A stretch of DNA of 64,000 nt from Dysgonomonas sp. 520. GTDB lineage: Bacteria; Bacteroidota; Bacteroidia; Bacteroidales; Dysgonomonadaceae. Shown one piece after another: positions 45,901 through 58,457 of this stretch. The translations under genes were made by a program, and so were the position numbers. Numbering within the stretch: the stretch's first letter is position 1; each line of letters opens with the position of its first letter. The notes beneath the pieces are model-generated. The model had not been told where the DNA came from and made no database searches. It saw only the letters and a list, made by a program, of their open reading frames with translations. Location of the stretch: contig NZ_QVMP01000011.1 of the NCBI RefSeq assembly GCF_010501095.1, positions 128,557 through 192,556 on the forward strand. The letters run 5' to 3'.

Positions 45901-47402
45901 TACGTGTATTTTCCAATTGTGACGAAGTGGAACTTTTCAACGATGTAAAAACCCGTTCTTTAGGAAAACAAAAACGAAAAGGAATAGGTACACATTTTAT
46001 CTGGAATAATGTAAATGTTCAATATAACGTTCTGTATGCAGTTGGTTATGTTGACGGCAAAGCCGTTGCCGAAGATTACATTGTGATGGATAATTTACCT
46101 AAACCATCCACACCCAACTTTAACAAACTATATCAGGATGTTAAAAACCAAACAGCCCCCGAAAATGGCTATAACTACATCTATCGTGTAAACTGTGGTA
46201 GTGGTGAATATACGGACGAAAACGGAAACATTTGGTCTGCCGATGTTCATAAAAAAGAAGGAAATTATTGGGGTTCATTGTCCTGGACTGACCAATTCGG
46301 AAACCTTCCGAATTTCCTGGCTTCTCAACGCCGTACAAAAGATCCGATTGCAGGCACAAAAGACTGGGAACTTTTCCAGACATTCCGTTATGGTCGTGAC
46401 ATGTTGAAATATCAATTCCCGTTAGCCGATGGCGAATATCTGGTAGAACTTTATTTCATCGAACCCTGGTGGGGAACCGACAGAAGCATGGACTGCGAAG
46501 GATACCGTATTTTCGATGTTGCCGTAAGCGGCGATACAGTCATTAAGAATCTGGACATTTTCAAAGAAGCCGGACACGACCGCCTTTTGAAAAAAACGGT
46601 GAAAGGCTATGCAAAAAATGGAATGCTCGAAATATCATTTCCCAACACAACAGCAGGACAAGCCGTGATTTCGGCTATTGCCATAGCATCTACAAACAAG
46701 AATATTACTAGTGCATCTGCTTCTCCTTCACTGATAAGCAATGTAAAAGGAGGAACTGCGAAAACATGGCTCGATACGGGGAAAGAGTTTAATAAACTGC
46801 CTCCTATCCTCTATGGTGCGGAATGGATCTTGCCCGACAAAAAAGCTAAAAAGATTAGTTTCATCGTAACTGATAACGCCGATATCTATGTGAAAGAAGA
46901 CACAGGGTTCGTGAAAACTTCCTACACTAAAAATCAAACTGTAAACATAAAAGGAAGCAAATGTGTGGTTGCCGTTCCCGTTATCAATTGGATTGAAGAA
47001 CCAAACCTCCGCCCCGAAATCTGCTACGAAGCAGAAGAAGCCGTAACAACAGGTAGCGGATGGAATAAAGTGGAAAATCACCGCAAAAAGGACGGGGTAA
47101 AAATAGAAAAAGACGGGGAACACTCTATCTCTTGGACTATCTCTCCGGGACTTGCCGGTGTTTACGCCCTTCGTTTCAAATATATGAATGTGAGCAAAGA
47201 GCCTATCATTGCAAACATTAAAGTGTTATCTTCGGACGACAGGGTGATGCGTGAAGACAAAATACAGTTCTCCAGCGCACCCGAAAAGTGGCGAATGGTA
47301 AGCACCACAACAGGAGCTTACATTAATGCGGGACATTACAAAGTGGTAATCAGCGGAGATAGCCTTAACGGTTTGTGGCTCGATGCTTTAGATATGCAGT
47401 GA
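42936..47402 (+). CDS. GH137-GH2 bifunctional glycosidase with malectin and carbohydrate-binding domains
   Basis: A 1488-residue secreted protein (signal MKKILSSLTFLIIAITSLSA). Residues ~25-368 form a five-bladed propeller (DCPTIFRKNGKWYMSYLVYN, IALSDDMVNWKRYEGNP, VATSKDLG) of the kind called GH137. Residues ~370-1070 are a complete GH2, with Glu791 (LQNES) as predicted acid/base and Glu861 (LNGEYGAW) as nucleophile. A malectin-like domain spans ~1075-1255 (YRVNCGSGEYTDENG, LYFIEPWWG), and a CBM6/35-like domain ends the protein (~1360-1488). B. thetaiotaomicron BT0996 has the same GH137 + GH2 pairing and acts on two different RG-II side chains (beta-L-arabinofuranosidase and beta-glucuronidase), so I infer the same dual role here. 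Confidence 0.85.
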   Translation: MKKILSSLTFLIIAITSLSAQKTVPKDVMNKIYEEVKTPYKYGLVVSPADNFHKIDCPTIFRKNGKWYMSYLVYNGKSGKDGRGYETWLAESDDLLRWNTLGRILSFPKIGSGRWDENQRAGYIALIDYEWGGNYQAQKFDNKYWMSYFGGTGKGYEQGRLEEGIAYTEGDITKPHEWKTFDKPRLSPIDPDKGWWENITQYKSSVIWDKKKTLGYPFVMYYNAGGINPANNVKAERIGIALSDDMVNWKRYEGNPIVNHEEGITGDGVIQKIGDVYVMFYFSAFRADRPYKAFNTFACSYDLINWTDWDGDDLIIPTEKYDNLFAHKSYVVKWNGVVYHFYCAVNEHDQRAIAVATSKDLGKSLIRFPKPEKDTFRKEISLNNGWKTTANDTDKDAHKGFEAVNYNDKDWQQVSVPHNWDKYEGVRRLKHGNKHGHAWYRKEFNVEKQGEGKRYFLYFEGVGSYATVYVNGKKVGYHAGGRTTFTLDVTDVLNFDRSNTLAVQADHPPMIADLPWVCGGCSSEWGFSEGSQPMGIFRPVTLVVSNDVRVEPFGVHAWNHEPKKGNGNEKIFTLNTNTEVKNYTSHERRIEVIQKLVNKDGIQVERITDSVTLKPNETKIISQKSKDIVDPYLWDTENPYLYKLITMVKENGKVIDEERTDYGFRWISWPIYRNDGDQRFYLNGKPVFLNGVCEYEHMLGNSHAFSEDQILSRISQMKAAGFNAFRDAHQPHNLVYQQMWDKLGMLFWTQLSAHVWYDTPEFRENFKNNLREWIKERRSCPSVVLWGLQNESTLPEDFAKECTEIIREMDPTSPSQRLVTTCNGGTGTDWNVVQNWSGTYGGNPSKYAEELSKPEQLLNGEYGAWRSIDSHTEGEFEQNGVWSEDRMNLLMEMKIRLAEQAKDKVCGQFQWIYSSHDNPGRIQNEEGFRDIDRIGPFNYKGLVTPWEEPLDVYYMYRSNYVSKEEAPMVYLVSHTWNNRWTEAGMKDGIRVFSNCDEVELFNDVKTRSLGKQKRKGIGTHFIWNNVNVQYNVLYAVGYVDGKAVAEDYIVMDNLPKPSTPNFNKLYQDVKNQTAPENGYNYIYRVNCGSGEYTDENGNIWSADVHKKEGNYWGSLSWTDQFGNLPNFLASQRRTKDPIAGTKDWELFQTFRYGRDMLKYQFPLADGEYLVELYFIEPWWGTDRSMDCEGYRIFDVAVSGDTVIKNLDIFKEAGHDRLLKKTVKGYAKNGMLEISFPNTTAGQAVISAIAIASTNKNITSASASPSLISNVKGGTAKTWLDTGKEFNKLPPILYGAEWILPDKKAKKISFIVTDNADIYVKEDTGFVKTSYTKNQTVNIKGSKCVVAVPVINWIEEPNLRPEICYEAEEAVTTGSGWNKVENHRKKDGVKIEKDGEHSISWTISPGLAGVYALRFKYMNVSKEPIIANIKVLSSDDRVMREDKIQFSSAPEKWRMVSTTTGAYINAGHYKVVISGDSLNGLWLDALDMQ

Positions 47403-47405
47403 TGT

Positions 47406-47513
47406 AGTTACGAGTTACGAGTTATGAGTTACGAGTTACGAGTTATGAGTTATGAGTAATAAGTTATGAGTAATAAGTTATGAGTAATAAGTTATGAGTA
47501 ATAAGTTATGAGT
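47406..47513. repeat. Heptamer array, reverse orientation (AGTTACG/AGTTATG/AGTAATA)
   Basis: About 15 units; the right part is a regular 14-bp alternation AGTTATG-AGTAATA. It is followed at 47517 by a degenerate half of the GTAGGGG family. It occupies the gap between the GH137-GH2 and LacZ-type GH2 genes. Confidence 0.85.
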
Positions 47514-47522
47514 ATATTGTAG

Positions 47523-50834
<3,312 letters not shown>

Positions 50835-50852
50835 AATTTTGTTACTATATTT

Positions 50853-50941
50853 TGTCATGCTGAGCAGAGCGAAGCATCTAAAAAGATCCTTCGTTTCACT
50901 CAGAAACAACGTTCGAGGAGCGAAGGCGACTCAATGACAAT
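50853..50941. repeat. REP-like imperfect palindrome, long form
   Basis: Nearly the same as 23518-23616: TTTGTCATGCTGAGCAGAGC at the left, then CTTCGTTTCACTCAGAAACA, the block ACGTTCGAGGAGCGAAGG, and CTCAATGACAA at the right. Confidence 0.7.
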
Positions 50942-50968
50942 CAAAAAAATAAATGAAAATATATAAGA

Positions 50969-53839
50969 ATGAAAAAAAGCGCACTCATTTTTTTACTTAT
51001 TTGCGGAATTACGGCTTCGCAAAATATTTTTGCACAAAAGAAAAAGCAATCACAAGCAAACTCTGTTGAAACAGGCATACAATACCTTTCGGGCAAAGGA
51101 TCTGATGATGCCGTAGATTGGGAATTTTTCTGCACCGACGGGCGAAATAGCGGCAAATGGACAACCATTCCCGTACCTTCATGCTGGGAACTGCAAGGAT
51201 TTGGAACGTATCAATACGGAATGCCTTTCTATGGCAAAGCCAATCCTCTCGGAATAGCCAACGAGCAGGGAAAATATAAATATAAATTCAGACTGCCTAA
51301 AGAATGGGAAGGACGTGTGGTGCGCATCGTTTTCGATGGCGTGATGACCGATTACGAAGCGCAAATCAATGGTCGCCGTTGCGGTTATCCTCACCAAGGT
51401 GCATTCTACCGTTTCAAAAATGATGTGAGCGACCGTATATTTTTCGGAGACAAAGAAAACGTGTTGGAAGTAACTGTTAGCAAAGAATCATCAAACCCTA
51501 GTGTAAACCTTGCCGAAAGACGTGCCGATTATTGGAATTTCGGAGGAATCTTCCGCCCTGTATTTGTGGAAGCACTTCCTGCTCAATTCATCGACCGCAC
51601 TGCAATTGATGCAGATGCAGACGGAAGTTTCTTTGCAGATGTATTTATGGGTGTTGCGATGGGAGCAAACTCAAAAGTAGTAGCGGAATTGACCGACATC
51701 AACGGGAAAACAATCGGAAAAACTCTCGAGACACCTATTCTCGGAGGTTCTGATAAAGCAATAATAAGAGGAAAATTTGATAATATAAAAAATTGGACAC
51801 CCGAAACTCCAAACCTGTATTATGTTAAATTTTCTTTAATGGATGGAGATAAGGTTCTTCATACAGTAAAAGAACGATTCGGGTTCCGCACCATTGAAGT
51901 TAAGCCGAGCGACGGCATTTATGTGAACGGGCAAAAAATTACCGTCAGAGGTGTTAATCGTCACAGCTTCCGCCCCGAAACGGGAAGAACGCTAAGCAAG
52001 CAGGCAAATTATGATGATGTGAAACTAATCAAGGAAATGAATATGAACGCCGTGCGTCTGTCGCACTACCCTTCCGACCCTGAATTTCTGGATGCTTGTG
52101 ACGAGTTAGGATTGTACGTAATGGTTGAACTCGCAGGCTGGCACGGAATGTACGACAGCAATGTGGGTGCAAAACTGATAAAAGAAATGGTGACCCGTGA
52201 CGTAAACCATCCATCCGTAACGTGGTGGGCAAATGGCAACGAAGGCGGTCATAATCACGAAATTGATAAAGAATTTGCACCGCTCGATCCGCAAAAACGT
52301 CCATTGCTTCATCCTCAAAAAAACTTCGGAGGATTTGAAACCATGCACTACCGCTCTTACGGCGAAAGTCAGGAGTATATGCGTAAACCCGAAATCTGGA
52401 TGCCTACCGAATTCCTTCACGCATTGTACGACGGTGGAGCAGGCGCAGGACTTTGGGACTATTGGGAAGTGATGCGTAAACACCCTCGTTGTGCCGGTGG
52501 TTTCATCTGGATGTTTGCCGATGAAGGTGTGGTTCGTACCGATCAAAACAACAGGATAGATAATGTTGGAAATTACGGGGCAGACGGAATTGTAGGTCCT
52601 CACCACGAAAGAGAAGGAAGTTTCTATACGGTGAAACAAGTATGGTCGCCCGTGCAGATAATAGACACCATGTTGCCTGACAATTTTGACGGGACATTGC
52701 AAGTAGAAAATCGTTACGATTTCACAAACCTGAAAGATTGTCGTTTTACGTGGACTTTAAAGAATTTCTCTCTTGAAAAAGAATCCATTGTAAAAACAGG
52801 CGAGATAAAAGAACTTGATATTGCCCCTCATGCAGCAGGCGAACTGAAAATCAATCTTCCTGCAGACTGGAAAAAAGCAGATGCTTTGTATGTCACTGCC
52901 TACAACCCATCAGGCGAAGCACTTTGGACATGGGATTGGCAATGGAAAAAAGCAGCCGAGTTCTATCCTTTTGTCAAAGAAAATACTTCTTTATCAGCCA
53001 AAGAAGATGGTGATAAGCTGATCGTAAAAGCAGGTTCTACGGAACTGTCTTTCAATAAAGAATCGGGGGAATTGTCGACTGTAAAAGAGAATAATAAAAA
53101 CATTTCGTTCGGAAACGGACCTCGTGTCATTGTTGCCCGTCGTGGCGACCGATCTATGGATATGTTCTATAATCATGATGATGCCGAAGCACGCAGCAAA
53201 GAGCGTGTTTATCTCGATGTTTCGGGAGAAAATAAACTTACAAACTTTGATTATCAAACATCTTCCGACAGCATTACGATAACAGCCGATTATTTCGGAA
53301 ATATGCGTCAGGCGCATTGGGTAATCAAATCGGATGGCAGTATTCGCTTGGATTATGCTTATCAATACGATGGAACCGTAGAACTTTTTGGCATCAAGTT
53401 CGATTATCCCGAAGATCAGGTGAAATCGAAACGATGGTTGGGAGGTGGACCTTACCGTGTATGGCAAAACCGTATACACGGAACAAATTTCGGCATTTGG
53501 GAAAATGATTATAACGACCCCATCCCCGGCGAATCGTTCCTGTACCCTGAATTTAAAGGTTATTTCCACAACTGGCGATGGGTGAATCTGAACACAACAG
53601 AGGGCGTTATCAATTTGAGCAACGGCGACGACGAAAGCCATTTAGGCATCTATACCCCTCGCGACGGACGTGATAAATTGCTTTACACGATACCCGAAAG
53701 CGGAATTTCTGTGCTTAAAGTAATTCCTGCCGTTCGTAACAAAGTAAATTCGACCGATCTTGTTGGTCCGTCATCATGGGCAAAATGGGTTTCAGGCCTG
53801 CAAAAAGGAAGCATCTATCTGAAATTTAAAGCAAAGTAA
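50969..53839 (+). CDS. Glycoside hydrolase family 2 (beta-glycosidase), secreted
   Basis: A 956-residue protein (signal MKKSALIFLLICGITASQNIFA). The jelly roll (PVPSCWELQGFGTYQYGMPF) and Ig-like domain lead to a TIM barrel with RGVNRHSFRPETGRTLS, WANGNEGG (acid/base Glu425) and WMPTEFLHALYDGGAG (nucleophile Glu481), followed by MFADEGVVRTDQNN. C-terminal domains resemble the LacZ small-chain fold (RWLGGGPYRVWQN). It could be the beta-galacturonidase or beta-glucuronidase of the RG-II set; only biochemical testing could separate these. Confidence 0.88.
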   Translation: MKKSALIFLLICGITASQNIFAQKKKQSQANSVETGIQYLSGKGSDDAVDWEFFCTDGRNSGKWTTIPVPSCWELQGFGTYQYGMPFYGKANPLGIANEQGKYKYKFRLPKEWEGRVVRIVFDGVMTDYEAQINGRRCGYPHQGAFYRFKNDVSDRIFFGDKENVLEVTVSKESSNPSVNLAERRADYWNFGGIFRPVFVEALPAQFIDRTAIDADADGSFFADVFMGVAMGANSKVVAELTDINGKTIGKTLETPILGGSDKAIIRGKFDNIKNWTPETPNLYYVKFSLMDGDKVLHTVKERFGFRTIEVKPSDGIYVNGQKITVRGVNRHSFRPETGRTLSKQANYDDVKLIKEMNMNAVRLSHYPSDPEFLDACDELGLYVMVELAGWHGMYDSNVGAKLIKEMVTRDVNHPSVTWWANGNEGGHNHEIDKEFAPLDPQKRPLLHPQKNFGGFETMHYRSYGESQEYMRKPEIWMPTEFLHALYDGGAGAGLWDYWEVMRKHPRCAGGFIWMFADEGVVRTDQNNRIDNVGNYGADGIVGPHHEREGSFYTVKQVWSPVQIIDTMLPDNFDGTLQVENRYDFTNLKDCRFTWTLKNFSLEKESIVKTGEIKELDIAPHAAGELKINLPADWKKADALYVTAYNPSGEALWTWDWQWKKAAEFYPFVKENTSLSAKEDGDKLIVKAGSTELSFNKESGELSTVKENNKNISFGNGPRVIVARRGDRSMDMFYNHDDAEARSKERVYLDVSGENKLTNFDYQTSSDSITITADYFGNMRQAHWVIKSDGSIRLDYAYQYDGTVELFGIKFDYPEDQVKSKRWLGGGPYRVWQNRIHGTNFGIWENDYNDPIPGESFLYPEFKGYFHNWRWVNLNTTEGVINLSNGDDESHLGIYTPRDGRDKLLYTIPESGISVLKVIPAVRNKVNSTDLVGPSSWAKWVSGLQKGSIYLKFKAK

Positions 53840-53843
53840 AAAC

Positions 53844-53924
53844 AGTTACTAGTAGACGAGTTACTAGTTACAGCTCGACAACTCGTAACTCGTAACTGCC
53901 TGAAAGGCGAAGTAACTTGTAACT
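53844..53924. repeat. Heptamer units with covarying hairpin
   Basis: AGTTACTAGTAGACGAG and TTACTAGTTACAG units on the left, TAACTCG/TAACTTG units on the right, with the hairpin GCCT-GAA-AGGC (53898-53908) followed by GAAGTAACT between them. The counterpart at 33478-33488 is GTCC-GAA-GGAC: both sides of the stem differ but pairing is kept. Confidence 0.75.
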
Positions 53925-53927
53925 ATA

Positions 53928-56900
53928 ATGATCATGAAAAAAATATTCTCCATATTTATACTATTCATTCTGGCTATGCAATCAGGTTATAGCCAAAATT
54001 TACGGCAACTATGGGAATCACCACCCGAAGAAAGTAAATCGTGGGTGATATGGTACTGGATGCACGGCGCTATAACAAAAGAGGGCATCACCGCCGACTT
54101 GGAAGCCATGAGCGAAGCCGGTATTGGCGGAGCATACCTGATGACCATACGAGGAGTACCAGAAAAGCCTTTCCTGACCCCTGTTGTGGAGCAACTAAGT
54201 CCGCTTTGGTGGGAAATGGTAGATTTTGCTTTCAAAGAAGCCGACCGGGTGGGAGTAAAAATAGGCTTCCACATTTGCGACGGCTTTGCCCTTGCAGGAG
54301 GTCCGTGGATTACACCCGAATTGTCGATGCAAAAAGTAGTATGGACTCAAACAAACGTAAAAGGAGGCAAAGCCATAAAAGAAGAACTATCTAAGCCAGA
54401 AAGTTACCGATACTATTATAAAGATATTGCGGTTTTTGCTTACCCCACCCCCGACGGACAGGGAATATCAACGGAAAACGTAAAACCAAAAATAACGAAC
54501 AGTTTAGGTATTGACGCTCAATTTCTTGCCGACAAAAACAGCGACGAAATATTCCGTAGCGAAGATCCTTGCTGGATACAATACGAATTTGAAAAGCCTT
54601 TCACTTGCCGCACGATACAGGTGCAAATGCCCCCCAGAAGTTTTCAGGGTCAACGCCTGACAATAGAAGCCAGTCAGGATGGCACAAATTTTCGGAAAAT
54701 AGTACAGATCGAACCTCCCCGTCAGGGATGGCAAAATGAAGACCAACGGATGACAAGCAGTATCCCTCCAACAACAGCCAAATATTTCCGTTTTCTTTAC
54801 AACAAATCGGGAACTGAACCGGGAGCCGAAGATCTGGATGCAGCCAAATGGAAACAAAACCTGAAAATAAAAGGTATTTGGCTATCCTCCGAGGCTCGGA
54901 TACACCAATACGAAGGAAAGAACGGTTCTATGTGGAGAATCAGTCCGAGAACAACAATCGAGCAGATTCCTCAAAAATTATGTATCGACCCCAAAAAGCT
55001 GATAGATGTGACCAAATATATGGATGACAACGGAGTGCTAAATTGGATGGCTCCCAGAGGGAATTGGACGATAATCCGCATGGGGCATACATCCACAGGG
55101 CATACTAACGCCACAGGCGGCGGCGGTACGGGATTGGAGTGCGACAAGTTCAACCCCGAAGCCATCCGACTGCAATTCAATTCATGGTTTGGAAAGGCTT
55201 ATGAACTGGCAGGAAAAGATATTGCATCACGGGTGCTGAAAGTTTTTCACATAGACAGTTGGGAATGTGGAAGCCAAAATTGGTCAATTACTTTCAGGGA
55301 AGAATTTAAGAACCGGAGAGGGTACGATATTTACGATTACTTGCCCGTTATGGCAGGCATTCCGATAGAAAGCGTTGAAAAATCGGAACAGATATTATAT
55401 GATGTACGCAAGACAATCTCAGAACTGGTTGCCGATAAATTCTATGCCGTTCTTGAGGAAGAAGCGCATGCCAAAGGATGCCAATTCAGCGCAGAGAGTG
55501 TTGCTCCTACCATGATGAGCGACGGCATGTTGCACTATAAAAACGTAGATATCCCGATGAACGAGTATTGGCTTCAAAGCCCGACTCATGACAAGCCGAA
55601 TGATGTTCTTGATGCAATTTCAGGAGCACACGTCTACGGGAAAAATATCATTCAGGCAGAAGCATTCACTCAACTAAGATTGATGTTTGACGAACATCCT
55701 GCCATGTTGAAAACTTTGCAAGACAGACAATATGCTTTGGGCATCAACCGCCTGAGCTATCATGTAAATGCCCTGAATCCGTGGCTCGACCGTAAGCCGG
55801 GAATGACTTTGGATGGTATAGGACTTTATTTTCAACGTGATCAAACTTGGTGGAAATCGGGCAAGGCTTGGGTAGATTATGCACAACGTTGTCAGGCTTT
55901 GTTGCAATATGGTAAGCCTGTGATTGACATTGCCGTATTTACGGGCGAAGAGTTTCCACGCCGTTCGATGCTACCTGACAGGCTTGTGCCTTTTTTGCCG
56001 GGACTCTTCGGTGAAGAAAAGTTGGAATGGGAAAAAACTCGTCTGGCAAATGTCGGCGAACCGACCAAAGTTATGCCGGTCGGAGTGAATCACTCTGCAA
56101 ATATAACAGGTGCAGAAGATTGGGTGAATTGCCTGAGAGGATATCACTACGACAGTTTCAATGCCGATGCACTGCTCAATCTGGCAAAGGTGAAAGACGG
56201 GTGCATCGTACTGCCTGACGGCATGAGTTACAGTGTTTTGGTTGTTCCGGGCAAACATCCGATGCAACCAAATCCTGAGTGTATGTCGAACGAAGTGAAA
56301 CAAAAAATAGAGGAACTGAGAAGTCAAGGGGCTATAATTCTGTATGGCAATCAATTGCCTTACAAAGAAGAAAATCTGGATAAACTAGGTGTTGAAAGAG
56401 ATTTGATTGTATATGATAAAAACGCATCAACTTATGCAAAAGATATAGCATTTGCCCATCGCAAAGGCAATGAGGCTGATATTTACTTTATTTCCAACCA
56501 AAAAGATGAATTGAGAAATTTGAAGTTCACATTCAGAATTTCGGGAAAATCCGCTGAAATATGGGACCCTGTAAGTGGAAAAATAAAGGAGTATATCTAT
56601 TCACAAAGCCTCGGAAACAAAACGGAAATAAGCCTGACTTTAGATGCCAATCAATCGGTATTTGTTGTTTTTGAAAAGGAAATTGAAATGTGGAGTCAAG
56701 ACGAATTGAAACCTGCACCCACTTCAATCACAATTAATACTCCTTGGACAGTTCAGTTCGATAATGAAATGAGAGGTCCTAAAGATGCGGTTATTTTCAA
56801 TTCTCTGACAGATTGGAGTCTGCATGATAATGATAGCATCAAATATTACTCAGGCACAGCCATTTATAAAAACACATTCAATATCGAGGTAAAAAAAGGA

Positions 56901-57209
56901 ACTGATTTTTACATCCAACTGGATGAAATTGCCAATCTTGCCGAAGTAAAAATCAATGGAAAATCGTGTGGTACACTATGGACTAAACCTTATAAACTTG
57001 ATATAACAAATGCCGTGAAAGACGGTGAAAACACCATCGAAATTGAGGTTACCAATACATGGGCAAACCGCATTATGGGTGATGAAGATTTTGGCGCTGA
57101 AAAAGACGACAGCAAAAAGACCTGGACAAACGGTAAATATCACCGGATGAAAGAGAAAAAACTCGTAAAAAGCGGACTTATCGGAAAAGTTGAAATCGTA
57201 AAAAATTGA
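53928..57209 (+). CDS. Glycoside hydrolase family 106 alpha-L-rhamnosidase
   Basis: A 1093-residue secreted enzyme. The first ATG is at 53928 and a second at 53934 (MKKIFSIFILFILAMQSGYS) also gives a good signal peptide; either start is possible. The GH106 opening LRQLWESPPEESKSWVIWYW and ITADLEAMSEAGIGGAYLM is clear, followed by GFHICDGFALAGGPWITPEL. A carbohydrate-binding-like insertion (~190-300) and VFHIDSWECGSQNW and FSAESVAPTMMSDG follow; a C-terminal beta-sandwich (VKINGKSCGTLWTKPYKLDI) ends the protein. BT0986, a GH106 of the B. thetaiotaomicron RG-II system, cleaves rhamnose in chain B, which is the likely analogous role. Confidence 0.9.
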   Translation: MIMKKIFSIFILFILAMQSGYSQNLRQLWESPPEESKSWVIWYWMHGAITKEGITADLEAMSEAGIGGAYLMTIRGVPEKPFLTPVVEQLSPLWWEMVDFAFKEADRVGVKIGFHICDGFALAGGPWITPELSMQKVVWTQTNVKGGKAIKEELSKPESYRYYYKDIAVFAYPTPDGQGISTENVKPKITNSLGIDAQFLADKNSDEIFRSEDPCWIQYEFEKPFTCRTIQVQMPPRSFQGQRLTIEASQDGTNFRKIVQIEPPRQGWQNEDQRMTSSIPPTTAKYFRFLYNKSGTEPGAEDLDAAKWKQNLKIKGIWLSSEARIHQYEGKNGSMWRISPRTTIEQIPQKLCIDPKKLIDVTKYMDDNGVLNWMAPRGNWTIIRMGHTSTGHTNATGGGGTGLECDKFNPEAIRLQFNSWFGKAYELAGKDIASRVLKVFHIDSWECGSQNWSITFREEFKNRRGYDIYDYLPVMAGIPIESVEKSEQILYDVRKTISELVADKFYAVLEEEAHAKGCQFSAESVAPTMMSDGMLHYKNVDIPMNEYWLQSPTHDKPNDVLDAISGAHVYGKNIIQAEAFTQLRLMFDEHPAMLKTLQDRQYALGINRLSYHVNALNPWLDRKPGMTLDGIGLYFQRDQTWWKSGKAWVDYAQRCQALLQYGKPVIDIAVFTGEEFPRRSMLPDRLVPFLPGLFGEEKLEWEKTRLANVGEPTKVMPVGVNHSANITGAEDWVNCLRGYHYDSFNADALLNLAKVKDGCIVLPDGMSYSVLVVPGKHPMQPNPECMSNEVKQKIEELRSQGAIILYGNQLPYKEENLDKLGVERDLIVYDKNASTYAKDIAFAHRKGNEADIYFISNQKDELRNLKFTFRISGKSAEIWDPVSGKIKEYIYSQSLGNKTEISLTLDANQSVFVVFEKEIEMWSQDELKPAPTSITINTPWTVQFDNEMRGPKDAVIFNSLTDWSLHDNDSIKYYSGTAIYKNTFNIEVKKGTDFYIQLDEIANLAEVKINGKSCGTLWTKPYKLDITNAVKDGENTIEIEVTNTWANRIMGDEDFGAEKDDSKKTWTNGKYHRMKEKKLVKSGLIGKVEIVKN

Positions 57210-57237
57210 TGTAAGTGAAAAACGAAAAGTGAAAAAT

Positions 57238-57276
57238 ACTCGTAACTCGTAACTTGTAACTTGTAACTTGTAACTA
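57238..57276. repeat. Short heptamer array (TAACTCG/TAACTTG)
   Basis: Five units, directly upstream of the enolase-superfamily gene. Confidence 0.8.
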
Positions 57277-57287
57277 AACAAACAATT

Positions 57288-58361
57288 ATGAATACAATAA
57301 AAAATTATTCGATTTATACGGCCAAAAGCCGTTTAGACAAAAATATCTCGGATGCAACACATACTTTGACCGAAATTTCGTTCATCGTACTACGGCTTCA
57401 ACTCAAGAGCGGCATTGTAGGCGAATCTTATCTTCTTAGTTTCCAATACAGTCCGCAGGCCATTGCAGGAGCATTGAAAGATGTTGGCGAAATGGTTTTG
57501 GGCGAAGAAGTCAACAACACCGTAAAAGTATTTGACAGGATAAACCACGCCAACGAATATTTCGGACTAGAAGGTATTAACCGTTGGGCACAAGCAGCTT
57601 ACAACATTGCGATGTGGGATGCGTGGTGCAAAACGTTAGGTCAGCCTATCTGGAAAGTACTGGGTACTTACACTACCAAAATACCTATTTATGGAAGTGG
57701 CGGCTGGATTTCGTACAGCGTAGACGAACTGATTGCAGAAGTAAGCGACTACAAATCGAGAGGATTTAAAGCCGTAAAAATAAAAGTCGGCAAACCCGAT
57801 TGGAAAGAAGACTTGGAACGACTCCGCCTTGTGAGGGAAGCTGTCGGAAACGATGTGAACATCATGATGGACGCCAATCAGGGAATGGACGTCGCCTCTG
57901 CCCTTGCTTTGGCAAAGAGTGCCAAAGAATTGGGTATTCACTGGTTTGAAGAACCGATAGATCACAGCGATTTTCAAGGATATCAATTGTTAAGAAATCA
58001 GGCGGGAATTTCTCTTGCCATGGGCGAGAGGGAATACTCTACCCTGCCCTTACGTGAACTTGCCTTGCGGAATGCTCTTGATATATGGCAACCCGATATT
58101 TTGCGTTTAGGCGGTGTGGAAGCGTGGCGAGATAGTGCGGCATTGGCTAAATCGTTCAACATTCCTGTGTTGCCTCATTACTATAAAGATTATGATATTC
58201 CTCTGCTTTGCACAATTCCAAACGGCGCGGGAGCAGAGTCGTTCGACTGGATTGACCCGTTGATTGACTCTCCTCTCAAAATAGAAAACGGATTGGCTAC
58301 GCCTCACGACAAAGCAGGATGGGGATTTATGTTTAAAGATTCTGCTCTAAACGAGATATAA
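57288..58361 (+). CDS. Enolase-superfamily sugar-acid dehydratase (mandelate racemase-like)
   Basis: A 357-residue cytoplasmic protein with the N-terminal capping domain and the C-terminal barrel. Catalytic features: K164-x-K166 (KIKVG) at the end of strand 2; metal ligands Asp195 (MDANQG), Glu221 (FEEP) and Glu247 (GERE); and His297 (LPHYYKDYD) at the strand 7 region. The KxK plus His arrangement fits the mandelate-racemase branch and acid-sugar dehydratases such as those for L-fuconate, L-rhamnonate or galactarate. The product would be a 2-keto-3-deoxy acid, a suitable substrate for the aldolase encoded at 8681. Exact substrate unknown. Confidence 0.82.
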   Translation: MNTIKNYSIYTAKSRLDKNISDATHTLTEISFIVLRLQLKSGIVGESYLLSFQYSPQAIAGALKDVGEMVLGEEVNNTVKVFDRINHANEYFGLEGINRWAQAAYNIAMWDAWCKTLGQPIWKVLGTYTTKIPIYGSGGWISYSVDELIAEVSDYKSRGFKAVKIKVGKPDWKEDLERLRLVREAVGNDVNIMMDANQGMDVASALALAKSAKELGIHWFEEPIDHSDFQGYQLLRNQAGISLAMGEREYSTLPLRELALRNALDIWQPDILRLGGVEAWRDSAALAKSFNIPVLPHYYKDYDIPLLCTIPNGAGAESFDWIDPLIDSPLKIENGLATPHDKAGWGFMFKDSALNEI

Positions 58362-58371
58362 TTTTTAATGT

Positions 58372-58443
58372 TTGTCATTCTGAACATAGTGAAGAATCTG
58401 TGATTCAGTAAAAATGATTCTTCGTTTCACTCAGAATGACAAA
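58372..58443. repeat. REP-like palindrome, short form
   Basis: TTGTCATTCTGAACATAGTG pairs with TTCGTTTCACTCAGAATGAC and a terminal AAAA; the tightest match to a simple long hairpin in this family. Confidence 0.75.
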
Positions 58444-58457
58444 ACTACTAAAATAAT

